From the NCBI RefSeq assembly GCF_003481985.1, contig NZ_QUMD01000015.1:1-64000 (forward strand): DNA of 64,000 bases, given 5' to 3'. This document shows positions 55,410 through 63,819 of the stretch, piece after piece. Position numbers and translations under genes: made by a program. Each line of letters opens with the position of its first letter. Positions within the stretch are counted from its first letter, which is position 1. Under the pieces are notes generated by a model, which had not been told where the DNA came from, searched no databases, and was given only the letters and a program-made list of their open reading frames with translations. This DNA comes from Clostridium sp. OF09-36 (GTDB lineage Bacteria; Bacillota; Clostridia; Lachnospirales; Lachnospiraceae).

Positions 55410-56612
55410 CTACTTGTCTTCCAGCTTCACCGCATTTTGTTCGCATTTCAGCATAATCCGTGCGTTGCGGCTGGCTTCTTCATAATATTTCTGAATGCCG
55501 TTTTGTGCTTTCTTTCCATCTCGCAGTTCCGGGCTGCTTAGCAGTACCAGATACTGATTGTTGCCATAGCGGGTGTAGAGATCCGAACGGGTGAATGTTT
55601 TTCGAATGGCATATTCTGCGGCGGAACGTGCTCTTTCCAGTTCCGGAGATGACTCCGGGTCTGTTCCGCTCTCATCGGTCAGTGTCAGGAGCAGCAGCTG
55701 GGAAGTAATGCCCTCCCGGGCAAATACTCGCTGCAGATACCGGTAAATATCCGTAAACTCCAGATACTCACAGAATGCCGCGCCCTCTTGTTCCGGTTCG
55801 CAAGCCAGGTCAGCCTGAATCTGGTCCAGATTGGCAGATTCGTACTGGATCATATGCTTTGCTTTGAGATATTTTTCTTTCAGTTCTCCAGTCATGAACG
55901 GACTGCAGGTCTGTCTGGCCTCCTGCTCCAGTGCCTCATAATACGCTGCCGCCTCCCGGTATCGTTTCATGGAAATGAGGCATTCCATTTTCATTCTCTG
56001 CCATTCTTCCAGCGGATAATTGGCCAGTACCCGCTCGCATTCTTCCAGCAGCTCCTCATACCGCTTCTGCTTTTTCAGCTGACGGTTCAGTTCCCGAAGA
56101 CTGCGCATATACAGCTCCCGGTAGCGCCAGCTCGTCTTTCCAACCCATTCGTCTGACACCATATCCGGCATGAAATCTCCATGATAAGATCGGCAGGCGG
56201 TTTTTAAAAGATCCGCGCGAAGCTTTGGATCAACCTCTTCAAACGCTGCTTTCACGAGTTTCTGAAAGGTTTCTACATCCAGTTCCGTTTCCAGCGGCTG
56301 ATTGGTCCAGGTGTAACGGCCCCCTCTGGTAGAGATGTATTCTCCCTCCGGAAGTCCCGATTCCTGAATGCTGCGGCGCAGCCGGAAAATCATGGCACGT
56401 AGGGAATTGCTTGCCTGACTGTCCGTTTCACCGGCATCATACAGCCGACGGATCAGTTCCTCACGGCTGACGCCATCTTCTCTGCTGCAGATTAAAAGCA
56501 GGAGAAGATGGATCATCTTCGCGCTCAGCCATTTTCCAAGCTGAATCTACTTTCCCTGATACACCATACTAAAGTTTCCAAGCATCTGAATATAAATCTT
56601 ATCTGGTTTCAT
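55410..56612 (-). pseudogene. BTAD/SARP-type transcriptional regulator with an in-frame amber codon
   Basis: From the ATG at 56612 (GGAAGGAC upstream) the frame reads MKPDKIYIQMLGNFSMVYQGK, then TAG at 56547-56549, then IQLGKWLSAKMIHLLLLLICSREDGVSREELIRRLYD in the same frame to 55410, 400 codons in all. The part before and after the TAG together make the N-terminal winged helix of SARP-like activators. Residues ~115-270 are the bacterial transcriptional activator (BTAD) TPR-like domain. The C-terminal ~120 residues may be a degenerate signalling domain. The TAG may be a real nonsense mutation, a base error, or tolerated by restart at the Met at 56516, which would lack half of the DNA-binding domain. 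It sits next to the 23-bp repeat array. Confidence 0.75.
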
Positions 56613-56826
56613 TTCTTTCTGTCCTTCCACGCAAGCCACCTGTCCTTTTCCCGTTACTATTTTCATGCGCTGTCAACAGTAACTTTTTCTTTCAAACTGC
56701 CTGTCATCATTTACATATATCTTTGTCTTTTTTATAGTACACGCTTCCATGACAAAAATCAATCAAAATGTGAATTTTTTACCAGATAGTTTTTCTGAAT
56801 AATACTCAATAATTCCGAAAAGCTCA

Positions 56827-56855
56827 TTGAATTTTTTTCTCAGTTATTATAAAAT
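56827..56855 (+). promoter_or_regulatory. Possible promoter of the DUF362 gene
   Basis: -35 TTGAAT (56827-56832), 17-bp spacer, -10 TAAAAT (56850-56855). It is the best candidate in the AT-rich 295-bp gap before the gene. Confidence 0.5.
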
Positions 56856-56907
56856 ATCTCTCAGAAATCCACGGGATTCATCTTATACATAGAAGGAGTC
56901 AGATTGT

Positions 56908-58038
56908 ATGGAAAAATCCAAGGTTTATTTTACAGATTTTCACACAATTGCGTTTGGTGACAGTCTGCCAACCAAATTGAAAAAACTCATCAAAAAGGCT
57001 GGCATTGCTGATCTGGATATGGACGGCAAATTTGTTGCCATCAAGATGCATTTTGGCGAGCTGGGCAATATCAGCTATCTTCGCCCCAACTATGCAAAAG
57101 CGGTTGCCGATGTGGTAAAGGAACTGGGTGGAAAGCCGTTCCTTACTGACTGTAACACCATGTATCCGGGCAGCAGAAAGAATGCTCTGGAGCATCTGGA
57201 GTGCGCTTGGGAGAATGGCTTTACTCCTCTTTCTGTTGGCTGCCCGGTTATCATCGGTGATGGCTTAAAGGGAACCGATGATATTGAAGTACCGGTAAAG
57301 GGCGGCGAGTATGTCAAGGCCGCAAAGATTGGCCGCGCTATTATGGATGCCGATGTTTTCATCAGCCTGACTCATTTTAAGGGCCATGAGATGACCGGCT
57401 TTGGCGGTACCATCAAAAACATCGGTATGGGCTGCGGCTCCCGCGCCGGAAAAACTGAGCAACACTGCAGCGGCAAGCCCCACATTGAGGAAAGCATGTG
57501 CCGAGGCTGCAGACGCTGTCAGAAAGAATGCGCAAACGGCGGCCTGGTATTCGATGAGGGATCCCGGAAAATGCATGTCAGCCAGGATCACTGTGTCGGC
57601 TGCGGACGCTGTCTGGGTGCCTGCAACTTTGATGCCATCATCTTCGATAACAACAATGCCAACACGCTGTTAAACTGCCGCATGGCAGAATACACCAAGG
57701 CTGTTGTGGACGGACGCCCGAACTTCCACATTTCCCTGATCGTGGATGTTTCCCCGAACTGTGACTGTCACGGCGAGAATGACGTACCGATCCTGCCAAA
57801 TATCGGCATGTTCGCTTCCTTTGATCCACTGGCTCTGGATCAGGCCTGCGTCGATGCCTGCATGGCCGCACAGCCAATGCCGGGAAGCCAGCTGGCCAAG
57901 CATCTGGCAGATCCGAACTTCCACGACCACCACGACCACTTCACCAACTCAACCCCGGAATCCGAGTGGAAATCCTGCCTCGATCACGCAGAGAAGATCG
58001 GACTGGGAAGCCGGAATTATGAACTGATCCGGATGTAA
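56908..58038 (+). CDS. DUF362 protein with two [4Fe-4S] ferredoxin motifs
   Basis: 376 residues. The N- and C-terminal parts form a DUF362 domain (VAIKMHFGELGNISYLRPNYAKAVADVV, FISLTHFKGHEMTGFGGTIKNIGMGCGSRAGK, and a late FDPLALDQACVD). Between them (~residues 195-250) stands a bacterial ferredoxin insert with CRGCRRCQKEC and CVGCGRCLGAC, able to hold two [4Fe-4S] clusters. The reaction is unknown; homologues are common in strict anaerobes. AGAAGGAG precedes the ATG. A terminator and palindromic repeats follow. Confidence 0.9.
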   Translation: MEKSKVYFTDFHTIAFGDSLPTKLKKLIKKAGIADLDMDGKFVAIKMHFGELGNISYLRPNYAKAVADVVKELGGKPFLTDCNTMYPGSRKNALEHLECAWENGFTPLSVGCPVIIGDGLKGTDDIEVPVKGGEYVKAAKIGRAIMDADVFISLTHFKGHEMTGFGGTIKNIGMGCGSRAGKTEQHCSGKPHIEESMCRGCRRCQKECANGGLVFDEGSRKMHVSQDHCVGCGRCLGACNFDAIIFDNNNANTLLNCRMAEYTKAVVDGRPNFHISLIVDVSPNCDCHGENDVPILPNIGMFASFDPLALDQACVDACMAAQPMPGSQLAKHLADPNFHDHHDHFTNSTPESEWKSCLDHAEKIGLGSRNYELIRM

Positions 58039-58068
58039 CAATTTAAAAGCAATAGCAATAAAGGTCCG

Positions 58069-58247
58069 AAGCCGGTAATCCCGGCATACCGCTGCGCAAA
58101 ATATGGGTATTGTGTTCGGACGATGCAGCTGACAGCTGTTTGCGGATAGTCGGACAAGATGTCCGCCTACCTCAAACACCAGTCGCTGCATAGCCGGACA
58201 CGTATACCCATATTTATGCTCCGCGGAATGCCGGGATAACCGGCTTC
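58069..58247. repeat. Long palindromic repeat, copy A
   Basis: The 179-bp element folds on itself almost end to end around 58158. The ends GAAGCCGGTAATCCCGGCAT and ATGCCGGGATAACCGGCTTC pair with one mismatch, and the apex is GGACAAGATGTCC. Its minus strand resembles the plus strand of copy B, including TCCGACTATCCGCAAAC and ATCGTCCGAACAC. Confidence 0.88.
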
Positions 58248-58281
58248 TGCTGTATTGGCCCCGCTACGAGAGAAATAAAAT

Positions 58282-58355
58282 CAGCCAGAACGATACTGAT
58301 AAAAAGCCGAGAATTTCAGCTTTTTACCAGTACCATTCTGGCTGTGTTTTTTATT
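58282..58355. terminator. Bidirectional terminator between DUF362 and rsmH
   Basis: A bulged stem from CAGCCAGAA (58282) to TTCTGGCTG (58344) with inner pairs TACTG/CAGTA and AAAAAGC/GCTTTTT. It is followed by TGTTTTTTATT on the plus strand and GATTTTATTT on the minus strand, and lies midway between the two palindromic repeats. Confidence 0.85.
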
Positions 58356-58381
58356 ACCGTAGAATAGCAGGAAAGCAGAAG

Positions 58382-58554
58382 CAGGCCGGGGTGGTAGCCC
58401 GCATAGCATAAATAAAAGTGCAATGTGTCCGGCTATGTGGCGACTGACGTTTTCGGAAGGCGGACGGTCAGTCCGACTATCCGCAAACGGCTGTCAGCCA
58501 CATCGTCCGAACACGGCACTTCTATTTTGCGCAGCGGGATACCACCCCGGCCTG
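58382..58554. repeat. Long palindromic repeat, copy B
   Basis: The 173-bp element is self-complementary around 58468. The outer arms (CAGGCCGGGGTGGTAGCCCG and its partner ending GGCCTG) differ at one or two positions, and the apex is CGGACGGTCAGTCCG. It shares its inner sequence with copy A but has different outer arms, and is in the opposite orientation. Confidence 0.88.
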
Positions 58555-58586
58555 TTTCGGACCTTTCATAAATATTCTTTAAATTT

Positions 58587-59669
58587 TTACTTCGCCCGCA
58601 CGGCCCAGCGCAGTTTCGTGGATCTTGCGCGGCTGTTGCGGACGCATTCTTCTGTGGACGGGCGGGTGACGTCGTCTGCGATTTCGGAGTACAGTCCAGC
58701 CTTCTGGTACTGCTTAAACGATTTCTTTACCATGCGGTCCTCGCCGGAATGGAAGGTCAGAATCGCCACGCGACCGCCTGGTGCCAGCACATGCGGCAGC
58801 TTGTCGAGGAATGCGTAAAGCACCTCAAACTCGCTGTTTACATCGATGCGCAGGGCCTGGAAGGTTCTGGCGCAGGCTTTCTTCACGGCTTCCTTCCGTT
58901 CTTTTTCCGGGATAAAGGAAAGCGCCTGTTCAATAAGCTCCCGCACCTTCGTGGTCGTGTCCACCTTTTCCCCTTTGCGGATAGCTCCGGTGATGCAGCG
59001 TGCGATTTCTTCCGCATACGGCTCATCGGAGTTTTCCAGCAGCATGCCAGCCAGTTCTTCCCGGTCAACTTCTTTTAACCGCTCTGCCGCAGAGATCCCA
59101 GCCTGCGGGTTTAAGCGCAGATCCAGCGGTCCGTCGAATTTATAGGAAAAGCCACGCTCCGGGTTGTCGATCTGCATCGAGGAAACGCCAAGATCAGCGA
59201 GAATGAAATCGAACGGTCCAACTTCTTTTGCAATCTGGTCAATGTCAGCAAAGTTCATCTGGCGCACCGTCATAATATCCTCGCCAAAACCAAGATCCTC
59301 CAAACGTTTTTTCGTCTTCACAGACTCGATCGGGTCTACGTCCAGGCCGTAAATATGGCCTTCGCCATGAAGCTGCTCTAACATGGCACGGGTATGACCA
59401 CCGTAGCCAAGCGTTGCGTCGAGGCCCTTCTGGCCCGGCTTGATCTGCAGGAAATCCAAAATCTCTTTCACCATAATGGAGATGTGCATTCCCGCCGGTG
59501 TTCCGCCCTTCTGAATAACGTGCTCGATGGTATCTGCGTATTTTTCCGGGTTCAGCTCTTTGTATTTTTCCTCAAATCTTCTCGGATGGGTGCCCTTATA
59601 GCGGACACGGCGCTTGTGCGGGGTCTGCGAATCCTGCCCCGCATTCCTATTCTGATTATTTTCTTCCAT
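58587..59669 (-). CDS. rsmH: 16S rRNA (cytosine1402-N4)-methyltransferase RsmH, long form
   Basis: This 360-residue SAM-dependent methyltransferase acts on C1402 of 16S rRNA in the decoding centre. It has GTPAGMHISIMVKEILDFL, the SAM motif LDATLGYGGHTRAML, FILADLGVSSMQIDNPERGFSYKFDGPLDLRL, and the C-terminal AILTFHSGEDRMVKKSFK and NSRARSTKLRWAV. An extra basic N-terminal ~50 residues (HKRRVRYKGTHPRRFEEKYKELNPEKY) marks the longer clostridial variant that is not linked to the mraZ-ftsL cell-division cluster. It begins 2 bp after the tyrS stop, so it is under the T-box. Confidence 0.93.
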   Translation of the reverse strand: MEENNQNRNAGQDSQTPHKRRVRYKGTHPRRFEEKYKELNPEKYADTIEHVIQKGGTPAGMHISIMVKEILDFLQIKPGQKGLDATLGYGGHTRAMLEQLHGEGHIYGLDVDPIESVKTKKRLEDLGFGEDIMTVRQMNFADIDQIAKEVGPFDFILADLGVSSMQIDNPERGFSYKFDGPLDLRLNPQAGISAAERLKEVDREELAGMLLENSDEPYAEEIARCITGAIRKGEKVDTTTKVRELIEQALSFIPEKERKEAVKKACARTFQALRIDVNSEFEVLYAFLDKLPHVLAPGGRVAILTFHSGEDRMVKKSFKQYQKAGLYSEIADDVTRPSTEECVRNSRARSTKLRWAVRAK

Positions 59670-59671
59670 AA

Positions 59672-60898
59672 TTACTCAGCTGTTACCTTCATGAATTTCT
59701 TCTTACCACGTTTTACAACCATACCGTCACCTGCAAAGTCTGCCTTGGTGTAGGCTGTCTTGATCTCCTTCACCGGCTCACCATTTACGGATACACCGCC
59801 CTGCTCTACGTTTCTTCTTGCCTCGGAACGGGTCGGAGCCAGACCGGATTTCTGCAGAACTGCCAGAATATCAATGCTTCCCTCGTTGAAGTCTGCATCG
59901 GTTAAGGTAAAGCTTGGCATGTTCTCCAGGCTTCCCTGGCCGCTAAACAGTGCGCGTGCTGCAGTCTGTGCTTTCTCAGCCTCTTCCTCGCCGTGAACCA
60001 GCTTGGTCAGCTCATATGCCAGGATTTCTTTTGCGGTATTTAACTGGCTGCCTTCCCACTTGTCCATCTCGTCGATCTGCTCAAGCGGCAGGAATGTCAG
60101 CATGCGCAGGCACTTTAATACATCGGCATCTGCCACATTTCTCCAGTACTGGTAGAACTCGAACGGGGTGGTCTTGTTCGGGTCTAACCATACAGCGCCG
60201 GACTGGGTCTTGCCCATCTTCTTGCCCTCGGAGTTTAACAGCAGGGTGATGGTCATGGCGTGTGCGTCCTTGCCCAGCTTACGGCGGATCAGTTCGGTAC
60301 CGCCTAACATGTTGCTCCACTGGTCATCGCCGCCGAACTGCATGTTGCAGCCGTATTTCTGGTATAACATATAGAAGTCGTAGCTCTGCATGATCATGTA
60401 GTTGAACTCTAAGAAGCTTAAGCCCTTCTCCATACGCTGTTTGTAGCACTCTGCACGCAACATGTTGTTAACGGAGAAGCATGCACCAACCTCACGCAGC
60501 AGCTCTACATAGTTCAATTTTAACAGCCACTCTGCGTTATTTACCATGAGGGCCTTGCCGTCGCTAAAGTCGATGAAACGGCTCATCTGCTCTTTGAAGC
60601 AGTCACAGTTGTGCTGGATCATCTCCGGGGTCATCATCTTTCTCATGTCGGTACGTCCGGACGGATCGCCGATCATACCGGTACCGCCGCCGATGAGGGC
60701 GATCGGCTTGTTTCCTGCCATCTGCAGACGTTTCATTAAGCACAGTGCCATGAAATGGCCTACATGCAGGCTGTCTGCGGTCGGGTCAAAACCGATATAG
60801 AAGGTTGCCTTTCCTTCGTTTACCATTTTTTTGATTTCTTCTTCGTTCGTAACCTGGGCGATGAGGCCGCGGGCTACCAGCTCTTCATAACAGTTCAT
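59672..60898 (-). CDS. tyrS: Tyrosyl-tRNA synthetase
   Basis: This 408-residue class I synthetase has the HIGH-type motif HVGH (residues ~47-50, ADSLHVGHFMAL), FGGDDQWSNM for tyrosine binding, the KMSKS-type motif KMGKT, and a C-terminal S4 RNA-binding domain (APTRSEARRNVEQGGVSVNGEPV). It charges tRNA-Tyr. AAAGGAG precedes the ATG. Expression is controlled by the tyrosine T-box leader directly upstream. Confidence 0.96.
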   Translation of the reverse strand: MNCYEELVARGLIAQVTNEEEIKKMVNEGKATFYIGFDPTADSLHVGHFMALCLMKRLQMAGNKPIALIGGGTGMIGDPSGRTDMRKMMTPEMIQHNCDCFKEQMSRFIDFSDGKALMVNNAEWLLKLNYVELLREVGACFSVNNMLRAECYKQRMEKGLSFLEFNYMIMQSYDFYMLYQKYGCNMQFGGDDQWSNMLGGTELIRRKLGKDAHAMTITLLLNSEGKKMGKTQSGAVWLDPNKTTPFEFYQYWRNVADADVLKCLRMLTFLPLEQIDEMDKWEGSQLNTAKEILAYELTKLVHGEEEAEKAQTAARALFSGQGSLENMPSFTLTDADFNEGSIDILAVLQKSGLAPTRSEARRNVEQGGVSVNGEPVKEIKTAYTKADFAGDGMVVKRGKKKFMKVTAE

Positions 60899-60995
60899 TG
60901 TAGTTCTCCTTTATGATATCTTAGAAATTGCTTCCCATGAAACCTGCGGGCTGCCACTGGCAGCTTTTTCTGGATTGATTCATGGGAATAGAAAT

Positions 60996-61420
60996 AAAAA
61001 ACCCCGTCCTCCTGGCAAATGCCAGAAAGGACGAGGGACGTCTCGTGTTACCACCTTACTTCACAGACAGCTCACACTGCCTGCCTCAGCGAACAAAGCT
61101 GCAGATCGATGCTGATTGATGCATTTTGTTTCCGCCTGCTTTGTTCCAGCATGATAACGGATGCTGTAATCCGGCGCAGCTACTGATCCATGCAGAACCC
61201 CCTTTCGCGATTCCAATGCGGTTTTCGAAATCCTGGCGTTTCCATGCCATAACTTCTGCGACATATCTGTAACGCTGTGGTTCTGATTTTGTTCGGTGCA
61301 CGGCTCCGGGATGTATTCGCAGTTCGTTTTCCGCGCTCCTCTCATCTGCCGGCTGCTTTCTGTGCGGTACCTCGGACTGTTACTTGTTCTCTTCAATGCC
61401 TTAACCTGTATTTACGACTT
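60996..61420 (-). promoter_or_regulatory. Tyrosine T-box riboswitch of tyrS-rsmH
   Basis: The minus strand carries the T-box core AAGGTGGTAACACGAG at about 61042-61057, with the UGGU bulge for the tRNA ACCA end. It is followed by a terminator (61002-61038, GTCCT/AGGAC with inner TGGC/GCCA) and an A-run on the plus strand (60996-61001). A Stem I region extends upstream. Its specifier is probably UAC (61313-61315), a Tyr codon. Uncharged tRNA-Tyr would switch the terminator off. Confidence 0.93.
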
Positions 61421-61478
61421 TTGGATGTCAATGATACTATTTTCGCATCGTGGAAACAGTATCTTGCCAATATATCGC

Positions 61479-61507
61479 ATTATAAAGTGGAAGCCTCAAA
61501 ATGTCAA
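61479..61507 (-). promoter_or_regulatory. Promoter of the tyrS T-box leader
   Basis: Minus-strand -35 TTGACA (61502-61507), 17-bp spacer, -10 TATAAT (61479-61484): full consensus at both boxes. The leader is about 575 nt to the tyrS ATG. Confidence 0.9.
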
Positions 61508-61580
61508 GTCCCGGCAAACGATTTCTGCGTATCAACGCATGCGGCGGTTCCCCTTTGATGGAAACGCAGACAGGCAATCT

Positions 61581-62270
61581 CTATTTTGTGGTAGCAGCCG
61601 GGATGTATCTTGCGATTCTTCCTGCGAACTCTGCGACGTTCTGAGTCTGTAATACCACTTTGCCAGGACCAGTCAGTCTGGTTAAAAACAGACCTTCTCC
61701 GCCAAACATGATATTTCCGAAACCTTTGACCGTCTCAATCTCGTACTGAACGCTCTTTTCGAACGCAACGACATTGCCAGTATCGACCTTCAGTACCTCG
61801 CCCGCCTGCAGATTTTTGATGACTTTATCCCCGTCAATCTCCAGAAATGCCATGCCGCTTCCGCTTAATTCCTCCAGAATGAAGCCTTCTCCGCCAAACA
61901 GACCTGCGGACGCTTTTTTGGTAAAAGTAACATTTAAATCAACACTTTCCTGGGCGCAGAGGAATGCACCCTTCTGGCAGATGAGTCCGCCGGTTTCCCC
62001 CACATTGACTGGGAGAATGCTTCCTGCAACCGTCGAAGCAAACGCGATCTGGGTACCAGGCTGTTCTGCCTTGTAAGTTGCCATAAAGAGGGATTCCCCT
62101 GCAAACATACGGCCAATTCCTTTCATAAGACCGCCGCGTGCATTGGTGGTCATGCTGATACCCTCTGTCATCCATGCCATGCCGCCGGTCTGGGTATACA
62201 TGCTCTCTCCGCTCTGTTCAAATAAAATCTCCACTGCAGGCATGGTTGTTCCAAGAATCTGATACTTCAT
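61581..62270 (-). CDS. AIM24 family protein (TIGR00266)
   Basis: This 229-residue protein of the AIM24/TIGR00266 family has a double beta-roll pattern. Repeated short glycine-rich strands are typical (TGGMAWMTEGISMTT, GRMFAGESLFMATY, GEGFILEELSGSGMAFLEIDG, GLFLTRLTGPGKVVLQT). There is no signal or membrane segment. Function is not established. GGAGGGAA precedes the ATG. It lies between the tyrS promoter and divergent sstT. Confidence 0.9.
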   Translation of the reverse strand: MKYQILGTTMPAVEILFEQSGESMYTQTGGMAWMTEGISMTTNARGGLMKGIGRMFAGESLFMATYKAEQPGTQIAFASTVAGSILPVNVGETGGLICQKGAFLCAQESVDLNVTFTKKASAGLFGGEGFILEELSGSGMAFLEIDGDKVIKNLQAGEVLKVDTGNVVAFEKSVQYEIETVKGFGNIMFGGEGLFLTRLTGPGKVVLQTQNVAEFAGRIARYIPAATTK

Positions 62271-62419
62271 CGCGTTCCCTCCATTTTCTTTGCTGTTGTT
62301 TTCTATAAAAAGAATACCACAAAACAGATGGGGAGAATTTACAATTTTCTTTCAATTCAGAAACATTTCAAAAGCCATCCGCAAACAATCTTCCGGAAAT
62401 GTCCGTGCAGAAAAAACAT

Positions 62420-62448
62420 TTGTATTTCTATTACACATTGTGTATAAT
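62420..62448 (+). promoter_or_regulatory. sstT promoter
   Basis: -35 TTGTAT (62420-62425), 17-bp spacer, -10 TATAAT (62443-62448) preceded by TG. It lies 67 bp upstream of the ATG. Confidence 0.75.
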
Positions 62449-62514
62449 AAAACACTGGGCATCGCCCACAGATCAATCACAGTTGATCCATTAACGAAAG
62501 AAAGAGGCATGTTT

Positions 62515-63738
62515 ATGAAAAAGCTATTTGAAACCTGGTGCGGCATCAGTCTTGTAAAACGGATCGTTGCCGGCCTCATCATCGGTGCCATCTTAGGCCT
62601 TGCAGTTCCGCAGGCTTCCGGCATCGCCATCCTTGGTAATGTTTTTGTAGGTGCATTAAAGGCGGTTGCCCCGCTCCTGGTGTTCTTCCTGGTCATCAGC
62701 TCCCTGTGCCATTCCGGTAAGAGCCACGGCGGTGTCATCCGTACCGTTATCATTCTTTATATGTTCAGTACCTTCCTTGCTGCTGTCATTGCCGTTATCG
62801 CCAGCATGATGTTTCCGATCACCCTGACTCTGGCGGAGGGCGCATCTGACCTGGCTGCTCCGGAGGGCATCACGGAGGTATTAAGCTCCCTGCTTTTAAA
62901 TATGGTAAGCAACCCGGTTCAGTCGATCGTAAACGCAAACTATATTGGTGTTCTGGTATGGGCAGTGCTGTTCGGTATTGGCCTGCGCGGCGCAAGTGAA
63001 ACAACCAAAACCATGTTCGATGAAATTTCCGATGGCCTTGCAAAGGTGGTTACCTGGATCATCAGCTTTGCACCGTTTGGTATCATGGGTCTTGTGTTCA
63101 GCACCGTTTCTGAGAATGGTCTTTCCATCTTCACGGAGTACGGAAAGCTTCTGGCAGTGCTGGTTGGCTCCATGCTGTTCATTTACTTTGTTACTAACCC
63201 GATTCTGGTATTCTGGTGCATCCGCAAGAATCCGTACCCGCTGATCTTCAAATGCTTAAAGAGAAGCGCGATCACCGCATTCTTCACCCGAAGCTCCGCA
63301 GCGAACATTCCGATCAACATGGAAACCTGCGAGGAAATGGGACTGGATAAGGATACCTACTCCGTAACGATCCCGCTTGGCGCGACCATCAACATGGACG
63401 GCGCAGCGATCACCATCACCGTTATGGCTCTGGCTACCGCACACACCCTCGGCATCGCAGTCGATATTCCGAGTGCCATCATCTTAAGCGTTCTGGCTGC
63501 CCTGTCTGCCTGCGGCGCATCCGGTGTTGCCGGCGGCTCCCTGCTGCTGATCCCGATGGCCTGCTCCTTATTCGGTATCCCGAACGACATCGCCATGCAG
63601 GTAGTCGGCGTCGGTTTCATCATCGGAGTTATCCAGGATTCTGTTGAGACCGCACTGAACTCCTCCTCCGACCTGCTTCTGTCCGCTTCTGCAGAGTTCA
63701 GACAGTGGAGACTGGAAGGAAAAGAGATTAAATTTTAA
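62515..63738 (+). CDS. sstT: Serine/threonine:Na+ symporter SstT
   Basis: This 407-residue dicarboxylate/amino acid:cation symporter (DAACS) is of SstT type. The ends MKKLFETWCGISLVKRIVAGLIIGAILGL, the re-entrant loop AFFTRSSAANIPINME, the NMDGAAI motif in TM7, and SACGASGVAGGSLLLIPMAC in the second hairpin are all typical. It imports L-serine and L-threonine with Na+. The ATG at 62515 is chosen: AGAGG lies seven bases upstream, while an ATG two codons earlier sits too close to that site. Confidence 0.94.
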   Translation: MKKLFETWCGISLVKRIVAGLIIGAILGLAVPQASGIAILGNVFVGALKAVAPLLVFFLVISSLCHSGKSHGGVIRTVIILYMFSTFLAAVIAVIASMMFPITLTLAEGASDLAAPEGITEVLSSLLLNMVSNPVQSIVNANYIGVLVWAVLFGIGLRGASETTKTMFDEISDGLAKVVTWIISFAPFGIMGLVFSTVSENGLSIFTEYGKLLAVLVGSMLFIYFVTNPILVFWCIRKNPYPLIFKCLKRSAITAFFTRSSAANIPINMETCEEMGLDKDTYSVTIPLGATINMDGAAITITVMALATAHTLGIAVDIPSAIILSVLAALSACGASGVAGGSLLLIPMACSLFGIPNDIAMQVVGVGFIIGVIQDSVETALNSSSDLLLSASAEFRQWRLEGKEIKF

Positions 63739-63761
63739 AATAACAATTTAAGTATATGACA

Positions 63762-63800
63762 AGGGCCTGTGAGTTGCCGAAAGGCAACTCACACGGCCCT
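63762..63800. terminator. Hairpin between sstT and the right-edge gene
   Basis: Stem AGGGCC-TGTGAGTTGCC / GGCAACTCACA-GGCCCT around a GAAA loop, with only weak T-runs. It lies between two convergent genes. Confidence 0.7.
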
Positions 63801-63819
63801 ATTAAAGTGAATCAAATTG

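Noticed and set aside
57949..58818. Two similar small proteins, both with a VRLSAN-x-CQ-x-HRPNT string, at the palindromic repeats
   Set aside because: The likeness comes from the repeated DNA itself; the frames have no ribosome sites and run into neighbouring genes, so the element is treated as a palindromic repeat.
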